Origin: a bacterium
Lineage (GTDB): Bacteria > UBP15 > UBA6099
Direction: 5' to 3'
Assembly (NCBI GenBank): GCA_029564595.1
Contig: JAKQPS010000120.1
Coordinates: 62,001-126,000 of the forward strand
Length of the DNA stretch: 64,000 bases
A program made the position numbers and the translations under genes. The notes beneath the pieces are model-generated. The model was not told the DNA's origin, did no database searches, and was given only the letters and a program-made list of their open reading frames with translations. Each line of letters starts with the position of its first letter. Position 1 is the stretch's first letter. This document shows, piece after piece, positions 1 to 7,912 of this stretch.

Positions 1-48
1 TGTATATAATTGACTTACTTTAAAGATGCTAAGCGGAGGAGACGAACG

Positions 49-690
49 ATGTCTGCGGCGTTAAAGAAAAAAGCAATGGCGATAGCGGAGTATCTACAGG
101 CCAACTACGACGACGCGACCACCTCGCTCGACTACTCCAAACCGCACGAACTGCTCGTGGCGACCATTCTTTCGGCTCAATGCACGGACGAACGCGTGAA
201 CATCGTCACCAAAGACCTGTTCAAGAAATACAGGACGGTGAAAGCGTTCGCGGACGCCGACCTCGGCGAGCTTGAGAAAGACATTCATTCGACCGGATTC
301 TTCAAGAACAAAGCGAAGAACATCAAAGGCTGTTGCGCGGCGATAATCGAGAAACACGGCGGCAAGGTTCCGGGGACGATGGAAGAGCTGGTGGAACTGC
401 CCGGCGTCGGGCGCAAAACCGCCAACGTGGTGCTCGGCAACGCGTTCGGAACTCCCGGCGTGATAGTGGACACCCATGTGTCCCGCATCGCCCAGCGTTC
501 CGGGCTTTCGAAAAACTCCGACCCCGTTAAGATTGAATTCGACATCATGGAACTTATCCCTCAGAAGATGTGGACGGATTTCTCCAACCAGCTTGTGTGG
601 CACGGCAGGAGAATCTGCGACGCGAGAAAACCCAAGTGCGGCGAATGCGGCATGATAAAACACTGCGACTTCGGCAAGAAATCACAGTAG
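49..690 (+). CDS. nth: Endonuclease III (DNA glycosylase / AP lyase)
   Basis: Base-excision repair enzyme that removes oxidised pyrimidines and nicks abasic sites. The helix-hairpin-helix motif LPGVGRKTANVVL is present, with the catalytic Lys near residue 123 and the catalytic Asp of VDTHVSR near residue 141. The C-terminal 4Fe-4S loop has the exact family spacing C-x6-C-x2-C-x5-C (about residues 190, 197, 200, 206). Length is about 213 aa, normal for the family. I chose ATG 49 because GGAGGAG lies 7 nt upstream; a TTG at position 10 would only add a non-conserved basic leader. It is convergent with the next gene, 20 nt away. Confidence 0.96.
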   Translation: MSAALKKKAMAIAEYLQANYDDATTSLDYSKPHELLVATILSAQCTDERVNIVTKDLFKKYRTVKAFADADLGELEKDIHSTGFFKNKAKNIKGCCAAIIEKHGGKVPGTMEELVELPGVGRKTANVVLGNAFGTPGVIVDTHVSRIAQRSGLSKNSDPVKIEFDIMELIPQKMWTDFSNQLVWHGRRICDARKPKCGECGMIKHCDFGKKSQ

Positions 691-710
691 CCCTGAGCGT
701 TTTTTGGGAA

Positions 711-1370
711 TTATCCCTTGGATCGCTTCCGCGCCGAGATAAAATAATTCATTCCCGCGCGCTTCAGTTTTACGTTTTCGAATCCGGCTTCGGAGACCAT
801 TTTTCGGACTTCGACGCCCGGAAGTCCGGACGAATAAGACTTCCAGAAATTGCCCGATATCATCCTGCCCGCGGCAACGCGCAAAAAGACCCGCATCGCG
901 ACGGCAATCGCTTTCGGACTATCCGCGTCAAAATCAACGAGGAAAAATTTTCCTTCAGGCTTCAGCGCACGCAGAGCTTCTGATATCACTCCGGCAGGGT
1001 TGTCGGCTTCGTGAAGCAACTGCTTGCACACTACGATATCGAACGACGCGTCCGCCGCCGAGAGATTGTCCGCCGAACAAAACATGGTGTCGATGGAAAA
1101 CCCGGCGCGAGCGGCTTCCTCGCGCGCGATCGCGAGCATGGGCGCGGCGGAATCCTGCCCGACAAGCGCAGCGTTCGGGATGCGCTTTGCAAGTTGAATA
1201 AGAAGAAACGCCGGTCCGGTAGCAATGTCAAGAATCGCCGGAGCTTCGGGAAGCGGCTCCAGTTCGCCCGCAATCATGCTCGCCGTCATCCCGTGATCGA
1301 ACCGCGAGAACGGCCGCAGTCCGTCAGCGTACTGCCTGCAGAATTCCTCGTTCCAGTCGTAAACAACCAT
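711..1370 (-). CDS. Class I SAM-dependent methyltransferase
   Basis: A 219-aa protein with a Rossmann methyltransferase fold. Motif I is ILDIATGPA around residues 45-54, followed by an acidic strand end (VGQDSA) and the FDIVVCKQLLHE segment typical of motif IV, then LKPEGKFFLVDF (motif V/VI). It resembles UbiE/Methyltransf_11-type enzymes. The substrate cannot be read from the sequence. It sits alone between convergent nth and an upstream glycosyltransferase fusion on the same strand, separated from it by a small palindromic repeat. The SD is weak. Confidence 0.85.
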   Translation of the reverse strand: MVVYDWNEEFCRQYADGLRPFSRFDHGMTASMIAGELEPLPEAPAILDIATGPAFLLIQLAKRIPNAALVGQDSAAPMLAIAREEAARAGFSIDTMFCSADNLSAADASFDIVVCKQLLHEADNPAGVISEALRALKPEGKFFLVDFDADSPKAIAVAMRVFLRVAAGRMISGNFWKSYSSGLPGVEVRKMVSEAGFENVKLKRAGMNYFISARKRSKG

Positions 1371-1441
1371 TTTTCAGATTTCTCTTTCGACAATTTCTGG
1401 CGTGTCCGGCCTCGTCAACTCGCATTTTTCGCCAATGCGGA
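1371..1441. other. Short intergenic spacer with palindromic repeat
   Basis: This spacer between two minus-strand genes holds one copy of a small hairpin repeat (family R2, listed separately) and no gene. The hairpin could act as a weak transcript end or a processing site for the upstream gene. Confidence 0.4.
1421..1439. repeat. R2 palindromic repeat, copy 1
   Basis: The sequence CGCATT, a loop of about 7 nt, then AATGCG forms a 6-bp stem. The same core with the shared loop letters (TTT and CC) is found at 34627-34647 and 40257-40277, always between genes. It is REP-like in size. Confidence 0.55.
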
Positions 1442-2812
1442 TCAAGCGTCGAAGCGGCTGTCCGCATTATCCGACAGCGCTTTTCGCGAAGCGCGCGCCT
1501 TTTCGGCGGCGGCGTCTATCACGAAAAAGAATTCTTTTCCGCCGCATATTATCCCGCTGTCTGTAACTGAGCGGTCTTTTATCATTTCTTTTAACGCGTT
1601 TTCATCAAACCTGTGAGTCTTTATTCCCGTCCCCGGGTCGGACAGCCTTCCGGCCGCGCTCGCGATTATTCTGTTGCGCGACGACGCCAAGTTCTTAACC
1701 GGCTCAGACACAACCACTTTTTTTCTCGCGGCGGCAACCATCTTGTCGATAATTTCCTCGTGCCTCGGAATAAATTGATACAAACTGCTCAGCATAACCA
1801 CATAATCGGCCTCAGGCAGAGCATCCGCCGTCTCTACATTCATGCGTCGCGCGTCAATCCCCTTTTTCTTGGCTAGCCGAACAAATCGGGCGTTCACATC
1901 CACGCCGGCATACTTAATCCTCTTTCCCTTTGCGATATCGAACAGAGTCGCGTCTGCGCAACACACATCGAGCGCGCTCGCTCCCTCTTCCAAAACATCC
2001 GACGCCTTCCGGAATTTTTCTAAATATGAGCCCGCATACATCAACTTTGAAATCGCGCGAAAAACAAAAGGATGCCTGTAATAAAAGCTCGGCCTTCCCG
2101 CTTTGGGGTAAATCTTTCTCAGCGCGAAAACATGCTTCAAGTGTTTGAATCCGATTTTGAGGCTCGATAAGTGGCCCGATGAAAGCTTGCTTTTTCCGAT
2201 TCTATGCCTATAGCGGACAGGCATCTGAGCCGTTATCGCGCCGCTGCTCGCCGCGGCCACATACATTTCCGACGAAAAAGACGAGTCGCCGATATGAAGC
2301 TTGTCTACAAAACGTTCGAGGGACTTCCTCCTGACGGCGACAAACGTCGAGCCGATATCCGTAAGCGGCTCGCAGCCGTACAGCCACGACACCAGCTTGC
2401 CGAGAATCCTGTTTCCCGCGACTTTATACCATGACATATCAGCGCCGGACTCGTTCATAGCAGGGAAGGTTCTGCTTCCGGAAACGAAATCCGCTTCTTC
2501 CAGCGCGTCAAGCATTCCAATCAAGTCCGCAGCCGAGAATGTCCCATCGGATTCCACAAGAACCACGATATCCGATTTCGCCTCTTTCAATGCCCGTATG
2601 CAGGCGTTTCCGTATCCCTGCTTCTCCTCCTTGACGACCTTTGCGCCCGCGCCCTCCGCAACCGCCGCCGTGGCGTCCGTTGAATTATTGTCCACGACTA
2701 TTATTTCGTCCACGAAACCGAGAGCGCGAAAATCCTTCGCCGTCGCTCCGACGCCGTCTTCCTCGTTATAAGCCGGCATGACAACCGACACTTTCATCCC
2801 ATTGCGAGCCAT
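1442..2812 (-). CDS. Glycosyltransferase family 2 fused to a SAM methyltransferase
   Basis: A protein of about 456 aa with two domains. Residues 1-230 are a GT-A glycosyltransferase (VSVVMPAYNEEDGVG at the N-terminus, a DNNSTD nucleotide-binding stretch, LVESDGTFSA in the DxD position), similar to dolichol-phosphate mannosyltransferase-like family 2 enzymes. Residues about 265-440 look like a methyltransferase (ALDVCCADATLFDIA as motif I, YAGVDVN, ADYVVMLSSLYQF). The chain therefore could glycosylate and methylate one lipid-linked or polysaccharide substrate; this is inference. ATG 2812 is preceded by AGGACG; a downstream ATG at 2797 and an upstream TTG at 2830 are alternatives. Confidence 0.85.
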   Translation of the reverse strand: MARNGMKVSVVMPAYNEEDGVGATAKDFRALGFVDEIIVVDNNSTDATAAVAEGAGAKVVKEEKQGYGNACIRALKEAKSDIVVLVESDGTFSAADLIGMLDALEEADFVSGSRTFPAMNESGADMSWYKVAGNRILGKLVSWLYGCEPLTDIGSTFVAVRRKSLERFVDKLHIGDSSFSSEMYVAAASSGAITAQMPVRYRHRIGKSKLSSGHLSSLKIGFKHLKHVFALRKIYPKAGRPSFYYRHPFVFRAISKLMYAGSYLEKFRKASDVLEEGASALDVCCADATLFDIAKGKRIKYAGVDVNARFVRLAKKKGIDARRMNVETADALPEADYVVMLSSLYQFIPRHEEIIDKMVAAARKKVVVSEPVKNLASSRNRIIASAAGRLSDPGTGIKTHRFDENALKEMIKDRSVTDSGIICGGKEFFFVIDAAAEKARASRKALSDNADSRFDA

Positions 2813-3199
2813 ATAGTTGCGTCCTGACAACTCACGCGCGGAAAGCCATCCGGCGCCGGCGATCCCGAAAGGTTAACCGCGGCTTCGCGTTCGAACCGCT
2901 AGATCGACCGCTGTCCATCAGCCAACGCGCCGCCTGCGAAAACCTTCCTTTTCAGCCGCAAACGCCCTCAACTAGATTTCCGTTCCGATGATATTAGATA
3001 TATCCCGACTAGTCAAACAGCGAAGCGGGGATGGAGACATGGTTCGCGGCGCTCTGCGCGCCGCGTATGAAAAACAAGCGCGGCTGAAATCCAATTTCCG
3101 ACGACGCCGCTTTATGCCTGACTGGTTGTTCATTCTCGACTAGGCTTTCCAGAGTTCGAAAGGATTCGGAATTATTGTTTCCAATCGATGCGGGCACGG
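2813..3199. other. Intergenic region, no gene seen
   Basis: A gap between divergent genes. I see no convincing reading frame with codon use like the neighbours, no RNA gene and no repeat. It must carry the promoter for the minus-strand glycosyltransferase fusion and ends at the promoter of the downstream amidohydrolase. Confidence 0.5.
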
Positions 3200-3212
3200 T
3201 ATAATATCCGCA
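3175..3212 (+). promoter_or_regulatory. Sigma70-type promoter, possibly giving a leaderless mRNA
   Basis: A perfect -10 box TATAAT lies at 3200-3205, with TTGTTT at 3175-3180 as a weak -35 (19-nt spacer). The ATG of the amidohydrolase at 3212 falls where transcription should start, so the message would have almost no leader. Confidence 0.5.
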
Positions 3213-4213
3213 TGAAAAACGGCGACAGGGAATCGATAGACGTTCATGTTCATATTCTTGCGGTGGCGGCGGCCAACGGGGCGCGGGTGTGCCCGAAAAT
3301 GCGGCGCAGCCTGATGTCGCTCTGCCTCGGCGCGAAATACGGCTGGCGGGGAGACGATGAAGCTTTCGACAGGGCGTACGCAGAACGGCTGGCGCGGGAA
3401 ATTCGCGAATCAAAAACAACCGACCGGGCAGTTGTCTTGGCGTTCGACGGAGTTTACGACTCTTCCGGCGCGCTCGACTCGGCGCGCACTTCGGCATACA
3501 TCCCCAACGAATACTGCCTGAAGCTCTGCGAGAGGCATCCCGAATTCATCTTCGGCGCTTCCGTGAATCCGGCGCGGGCGGACGCTCTGGACGAACTGGA
3601 CCGTGTGGCCGCAAACGGCGCCGCCCTCATTAAATGGGTGGCGAACTCTCAGGACATCAATCCCGCAGAGCCTTCTTTCATCCCTTTCTACCGCAAGATG
3701 GCGGAACTGAAGCTCCCCCTGCTCTCTCACACGGGATACGAACACTGCGTAAAAACGTTGAACCACGCGTACGGCGACCCCAAACTGCTGCGCGTCGCGC
3801 TGGACGAAGGCGTGACGGTCATCGCCGCCCACGCCGGCACATCCGGAATAGGACATCCCATCGAATATTTCGACGACTATCTGGCTATGCTCGACGAGTA
3901 TCCCAACTTGTGGGGAGACCTCGGAGCGGTAACCGGAATCACAAGGTTCAAATACATCCCCGCCATGCTTGCCCGCGAGGGGTTCACAGGTCGTTGTTTG
4001 CAGGCAACTGACTATCCGGCGCCGCCGATCCCCGCGCTATTCGTCCGCTCCGTCGGCGTCCGCCGCGCGCTCGGACTCTCCATGCGGCGGAACATCTTCG
4101 ACAAGGATGTAGAACTGAAGCGCGCGCTCGGTTTTCCGGACGACATCCTTTACAACGCCGCAGGTCTGCTGCCTGAAGCGTCGCTTCGACCCCGCGCTAT
4201 TACCAATAATTAA
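3212..4213 (+). CDS. Amidohydrolase family protein (amidohydrolase_2 type)
   Basis: A TIM-barrel metal-dependent hydrolase of about 333 aa. The N-terminal strand carries the metal ligands in DVHVH; further candidate ligands are in LSHTGYEHC (mid-protein), IAAHAGTSG and ATDYPAPP. This pattern fits PF04909-type hydrolases and decarboxylases. The substrate is unknown. An in-frame ATG at 3188 lies upstream of the -10 box at 3200-3205, so I prefer ATG 3212. The next plus-strand gene is a second, unrelated amidohydrolase with its own promoter, so the two are adjacent but not clearly one operon. Confidence 0.85.
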   Translation: MKNGDRESIDVHVHILAVAAANGARVCPKMRRSLMSLCLGAKYGWRGDDEAFDRAYAERLAREIRESKTTDRAVVLAFDGVYDSSGALDSARTSAYIPNEYCLKLCERHPEFIFGASVNPARADALDELDRVAANGAALIKWVANSQDINPAEPSFIPFYRKMAELKLPLLSHTGYEHCVKTLNHAYGDPKLLRVALDEGVTVIAAHAGTSGIGHPIEYFDDYLAMLDEYPNLWGDLGAVTGITRFKYIPAMLAREGFTGRCLQATDYPAPPIPALFVRSVGVRRALGLSMRRNIFDKDVELKRALGFPDDILYNAAGLLPEASLRPRAITNN

Positions 4214-4271
4214 GATTCGTCGATTTTGAATTAAGATTTAAGCTCGCCTGAGGCTGGTGAATTTTTTCACA

Positions 4272-4312
4272 TTGAATCTCCGCCGCCGGCTCATTATAAT
4301 TCTCGCGGGGGA
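4272..4312 (+). promoter_or_regulatory. Sigma70-type promoter and RBS for second amidohydrolase
   Basis: TTGAAT at 4272-4277, a 17-nt spacer and TATAAT at 4295-4300 form a good promoter. A G-rich Shine-Dalgarno (GGGGGA) follows at about 4307-4312, 6 nt before the ATG at 4319. Confidence 0.65.
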
Positions 4313-4318
4313 ACCGCC

Positions 4319-5722
4319 ATGCTGACCAATGTGGATTTCACAAGCGGAAAGATGCTTCTGAGGAACGCGAGGACTTTGGATGTCGCCGGCGGGAAACTGC
4401 TTGACGCGTCCAACGTGCTGATTGACGGCGGGAAGGTGGTCGATATCGACGCGGCGTCCGCGCCCCCTTCGGACGCTGACGTGTTCGACCTCGGCGGCCT
4501 AACTCTTTCTCCGGGCCTCATCGACACTCACGTCCATATACTCAGCCCATATCTGACAGAACAGAAAGGCGTGCCGGGGATGTGGACTTTCAAACAGATG
4601 GACCGCAACTGCGAGAACACGCTCGCTGCGGGAATTGTCTGCGTGGTGGACATGTTGTCCCCGATAAAAGTGCTGAGGCGGCAGCGAAAGAAAATCTCGG
4701 CGGGCAAGGTGAACGGCCCGGATGTGATGATGTCCGGCGGAATATTCAGTTGCCAAGGCGGATACCCGGAGGCGATAAACCCCGTGCCGAAAGCCGTCGG
4801 CGCGCTTGTGGGCCAACCGAAATATCAGCCGCAGTCGCCGGACGAAGCCGCCAAACTTGTGAACTATCTCCACGGCCTCGGAGCGACCGTGATAAAGGTC
4901 GGATACACGAGACTTTCCAGACAACTCGTCGACGGGCGCTCCCTGCCCGCCATCTCGGATGAAGTTCTGACGGGCGTTTGCGACGCCGCCCATGCGCTCG
5001 GCCTCAAAGTCCGCGTGCATCACAACTGGTCGGAAGACATGCTGCATCTGGTCGATTTCAAAATCGACGCCCTTGAACACGGAGTTTACGACCGCAACCT
5101 GCTGGACGACGAGATAATGGCCCTTAAAAATCACGGCGCGTCGGTAATCCCGACACTGACCATCAACGACAGCCAAGGCCGTTTTGAAGAAAAGCTGGGA
5201 TTTCTGCGCAGCGAGCGCGCACAAGAATATTTCGAGCCGCAAGCGCTCGAACACCTGCTTTGGGTGTGTTCGACGTGGACCAAGTTCCAAGGCGAAAGCT
5301 ATGACGGCTCCTTCGGTTACACTCGCGCCAACAGATACTGCTATGAAATCGAATACCGCAACACCCGCAAACTGTTCGAAGCCGGAGTGAAGCTGTACGC
5401 GGGAACCGACTGCGGAGCGGTCGTGGCGTACCCCGGCGAACTTGCTGATGAGATACTGCGTCTGACATCCATCGGGATGACGAACGCGCAGGCTCTCCGC
5501 GCGGCGACGAATGAAGCCGCCGAATTCATCGGCCGCCCAGACCTCGGAGAAGTCGCCCCCGGAAAAACCGCTCACCTCGCGGTGTTCGAGGGCAACCCGA
5601 TGGAAGACCTCTCGGCTCTGCGCCGCGTACGCTATGTGATGAAATCCGGCCGCCTGATGAAAACTTCCCACGACGAGTTGCCGGAATTCTGGCAAGGCTT
5701 CACCGTTCTTGCCCCGAACTGA
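4319..5722 (+). CDS. Metal-dependent amidohydrolase (imidazolonepropionase/prolidase-like)
   Basis: A 467-aa protein of the PF01979 superfamily. It has the small N-terminal beta domain, then DTHVHIL (first HxH metal motif near residue 64), KVRVHHNW (third-strand His), DALEHGVYD (fourth His) and YAGTDCGA (catalytic Asp). The C-terminus returns to the beta domain with LGEVAPGKTAHLAVFEGNP, a hallmark of this group. Likely a cytoplasmic hydrolase of a cyclic amide or peptide-like substrate; the exact substrate cannot be assigned. It has its own promoter and RBS. Confidence 0.9.
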   Translation: MLTNVDFTSGKMLLRNARTLDVAGGKLLDASNVLIDGGKVVDIDAASAPPSDADVFDLGGLTLSPGLIDTHVHILSPYLTEQKGVPGMWTFKQMDRNCENTLAAGIVCVVDMLSPIKVLRRQRKKISAGKVNGPDVMMSGGIFSCQGGYPEAINPVPKAVGALVGQPKYQPQSPDEAAKLVNYLHGLGATVIKVGYTRLSRQLVDGRSLPAISDEVLTGVCDAAHALGLKVRVHHNWSEDMLHLVDFKIDALEHGVYDRNLLDDEIMALKNHGASVIPTLTINDSQGRFEEKLGFLRSERAQEYFEPQALEHLLWVCSTWTKFQGESYDGSFGYTRANRYCYEIEYRNTRKLFEAGVKLYAGTDCGAVVAYPGELADEILRLTSIGMTNAQALRAATNEAAEFIGRPDLGEVAPGKTAHLAVFEGNPMEDLSALRRVRYVMKSGRLMKTSHDELPEFWQGFTVLAPN

Positions 5723-5976
5723 AGACCGCGCACAGCGCATCCGAACAGTCTTTTCCTTATTTTTTTGATGAATCCGATATTGCGGATAACCGAGCGGCAA
5801 ACGCGAGACGCGGGGCGCTTGCTTTCGCGCAACGTCGCGCAACGAGTCCCATCGCGTCCTTGTGATTAAAATCCTTTCGCTAAAGTCCGTTAAAGCCGCC
5901 GAACGCGGGTATATATAAGGGTGAAGGCGATTGCGGCGCAGAAAAACAGCCGGAGATGTCGCAGGAGGTGGACGAA
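5723..5976. other. Intergenic region before STAS gene
   Basis: No gene is seen. A TATATATAAG stretch near 5911-5920 may be a -10 region for the STAS gene but lacks a good -35, so I do not call a promoter. Confidence 0.35.
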
Positions 5977-6333
5977 ATGGCACTAAGCCTAAAAATCAAA
6001 AGCACGCAGACGACCCACGTGGTGAGCCTCAAGGGAGAACTCGCGTTCGACACAGTCGGGGCATTGAAAAACTATCTGGACGGTCTGCCTGAGTTGAACA
6101 GGCTGCCGGTGGTGCTCGACATGTCGGAAGTGGAGTTCGTGGACAGCAAAGGGGCCGGGTTCATCGTCCAACTCAACGAACGCCTCAGCCGCGAAGGCCT
6201 CTTTATCTCCGAGTTGCAGCCGCAGATAAAAGAAATCTTCCGCAGGCTGTTCCTTCTCGAAAGGTTGAAGGTTTTCAAAAAAACCGAGGACGCCGTAAAC
6301 GAGGCTCCCGGACTTAGCCGGTCATTCGGCTGA
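5977..6333 (+). CDS. STAS-domain anti-sigma factor antagonist
   Basis: About 118 aa, a single STAS domain like SpoIIAA/RsbV. The phosphorylatable-serine region reads VEFVDSKGAGFIV, with the DSxG core intact, so it can in principle be switched by an anti-sigma kinase. An AGGAGG Shine-Dalgarno 8 nt before ATG 5977 makes this the start rather than the in-frame ATG at 5956. No anti-sigma kinase, phosphatase or sigma factor is adjacent, so its partner lies elsewhere. It could also serve as a STAS subunit of a transporter system. Confidence 0.85.
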   Translation: MALSLKIKSTQTTHVVSLKGELAFDTVGALKNYLDGLPELNRLPVVLDMSEVEFVDSKGAGFIVQLNERLSREGLFISELQPQIKEIFRRLFLLERLKVFKKTEDAVNEAPGLSRSFG

Positions 6334-6372
6334 CGGAAGGAACGCGCCGCTACAGCGGAAGTTGAGCCAACG

Positions 6373-6424
6373 TTGTGAAACCGCCGACCGCATGGAGTAT
6401 AATAACTCCGGAGGCGGCGGTTTC
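6373..6424 (+). promoter_or_regulatory. Promoter embedded in nested inverted repeats
   Basis: TATAAT at 6398-6403 is framed by GGAGT/ACTCC (6395-6410), and a larger perfect 10-bp inverted repeat GAAACCGCCG (6377-6386) / CGGCGGTTTC (6415-6424) spans the promoter and the Shine-Dalgarno. TTGTGA at 6373-6378 is a possible -35. The outer arm covers part of the RBS of the ABC gene that starts at 6427. It could be an operator or an RNA hairpin that hides the RBS. Confidence 0.5.
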
Positions 6425-6426
6425 GC

Positions 6427-7128
6427 ATGGAATACGCGCTCGAAGCAAGGTCCGTAACAAAGACATATAAGATGGGCGAAGTGGAAGTGCGCGCGGTGGA
6501 CGGCGCGAGCTTGGCCGTGCCGCGCGGCGGCTTCGTGTCCCTTATGGGGCCGTCCGGCTCCGGAAAAACCACCCTGCTCAACCTGCTCGGCTGCGTGGAC
6601 AGGCCGTCAGGCGGAGACATCTTCATCGACGGCAGCCCGGTGTCCCGGATGTCGGACGCGGAACTGGACAGGACGCGCCTGTTGCGGATCGGCTTCGTGT
6701 TCCAGAGGGTGAACCTCATCCCGATTCTGACCGCGCTCGAAAATGTCGAGCTTCCGATGGAGATGGCTGGCATGGGCGGCGCGGAACGGACCCGGCGCGC
6801 GCTCGAGCTCCTCGACTCGGTCGGGCTGTCCAACCGCGCGGGACACAAACCTTCCCAATTGAGCGCGGGCGAACAGCAGCGCGTCGGCATCGCCAGAGCG
6901 ATGGCCAACCGGCCTTCAGTCATCCTCGCCGACGAGCCGACAGGCAACTTGGACTCCGCCTCCGCAGCCTCCGTTATGTCCCTTCTGGCCGAACTCAACA
7001 GACAGTCGGCGCAGACACTCGTCATCGTTACCCACGACCCCGAAGTCGGCAACGCCGCCCAAAATAAAGTCGTAATCAGAGACGGAAAGATATATTCCGC
7101 CGAAAGGACTCCCGGCGCGGTTGACTAA
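6427..7128 (+). CDS. ABC transporter ATP-binding protein (LolD/MacB-like)
   Basis: A 233-aa ATPase with Walker A GPSGSGKTT (residues 41-49), signature LSAGEQQRVG, Walker B ILADEPTG and a His-switch (VTHD). The LADEPTGNLDS sequence and the length match the LolD/MacB/FtsE group, which drives lipoprotein release or mechanotransmission at the inner membrane. No permease gene lies next to it in this window, which is unusual for the group. Just downstream are a possible terminator and a tRNA gene. Confidence 0.93.
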   Translation: MEYALEARSVTKTYKMGEVEVRAVDGASLAVPRGGFVSLMGPSGSGKTTLLNLLGCVDRPSGGDIFIDGSPVSRMSDAELDRTRLLRIGFVFQRVNLIPILTALENVELPMEMAGMGGAERTRRALELLDSVGLSNRAGHKPSQLSAGEQQRVGIARAMANRPSVILADEPTGNLDSASAASVMSLLAELNRQSAQTLVIVTHDPEVGNAAQNKVVIRDGKIYSAERTPGAVD

Positions 7129-7159
7129 CAACTCGAACGGCAATATAATTTGGCCGAAA

Positions 7160-7191
7160 GGGGCCGGACGAGTCCCGCCCCGATTTTTTTT
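7160..7191 (+). terminator. Possible intrinsic terminator after ABC gene
   Basis: GGGGC (7160-7164) can pair with GCCCC (7177-7181), followed by a run of eight T (7184-7191). The stem is short. Confidence 0.5.
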
Positions 7192-7265
7192 GCGCGGCGC
7201 GCGGAGCGCAGTTGTCTCTCGGCGCCGATTGAAATAAGGGCCGATTCCCCGGCCCCGCACAATAC

Positions 7266-7339
7266 GGCTAGGTAGCTCAGCTGGTCAGAGCACACGGCTC
7301 ATACCCGTGGCGTCGCCGGTTCAAATCCGGCCCTAGCTA
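7266..7339 (+). tRNA. tRNA-Met (anticodon CAT, elongator type)
   Basis: A full cloverleaf can be folded: acceptor GGCTAGG/CCTAGCT (one G-U), D arm GCTC/GAGC, anticodon stem CACGG/CCGTG around CTCATAC, T arm GCCGG/CCGGC with TTCAAAT. The discriminator is A and CCA is not encoded. The anticodon stem lacks the three G-C pairs of initiator tRNA and the first pair is G-U, so it is the elongator form. tRNA-Ile2, which also has CAT, cannot be fully excluded, but the 5' half resembles bacterial elongator tRNA-Met closely. Confidence 0.93.
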
Positions 7340-7356
7340 CTATCATAAATACAAAT

Positions 7357-7464
7357 AACCCGAATCCTTCGCTAGGATTCTGTCGCGATTGTTCCCAACA
7401 GATGAAATGCGAGGCGCAAAGCGCTTTTTTGCTTTGAATAGAACATAAGGTTCATGAACAAAAA
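7357..7464 (+). repeat. R1 dispersed repeat, copy A
   Basis: About 108 bp just after the tRNA. It starts with a degenerate palindrome (CCCGAATCC ... GGATTC) and continues with GATGAAATGCGAGGCGCAA, a T-rich stretch, then GAACAT..GGTTCATGAAC and A5. The whole unit is matched at 53719-53827, its first part at 40294-40372 and the palindrome alone at 28099-28127. Position beside a tRNA is a common landing place for mobile DNA. Confidence 0.7.
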
Positions 7465-7800
7465 CGCTGAACGTCTAATCAGCCCCCCCCGCTTTCCCGG
7501 AGCGTCCTCTGCCGAAGGAGACACAGACAATCCGGCCTGTCGCCCGTCGCGCATATCGCGAATTTTCAATCGCTCAAGCATAGGTTCATAGATTCGGCTC
7601 GTCTTCATGCGACTCTCCATATCACCCTGCGGCAGACTTCTAACATGGACGTACAAATATCCATACAAGGTTTAGCCGCGATCAAGTATAACTCCGGAAG
7701 ACAGGTTCGTGTGTCTGCCGCCACAATGCTGAGCGCCCCCCTATTCGACGCAAGATAACGCGTCGCGCGCAACGAGCGGCGCAGTCGCGACAAATTTGTG
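7465..7800. other. Intergenic region, no gene seen
   Basis: This stretch follows the R1 repeat. Reading frames in it have no homologue I recognise and their codon use differs from the neighbours. A run of eight C lies near 7484-7491. No RNA gene is recognised. Confidence 0.4.
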
Positions 7801-7829
7801 TTGATGTTGTCATCGTTTTCCTGTAAACT
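7801..7829 (+). promoter_or_regulatory. Sigma70-type promoter for acyl-CoA dehydrogenase
   Basis: TTGATG (7801-7806), 17-nt spacer, TAAACT (7824-7829), leaving a leader of about 75 nt before ATG 7913. Confidence 0.5.
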
Positions 7830-7912
7830 CGGAATACGGTTCCGGAATGGCGTTTGACCGAATGAACGCCGCGCCGGTAGCTCCGTAAATCATTGAAAGG
7901 GCGAATATTTGA

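Noticed and set aside
4499-5983. A 494-codon frame on the minus strand
   Set aside because: Antisense shadow of the amidohydrolase at 4319-5722, which has complete metal motifs.
7372-7668. A 98-codon minus-strand frame after the tRNA
   Set aside because: Its C-terminal third is the antisense of the R1 repeat, the rest has no homology I recognise and no good RBS.
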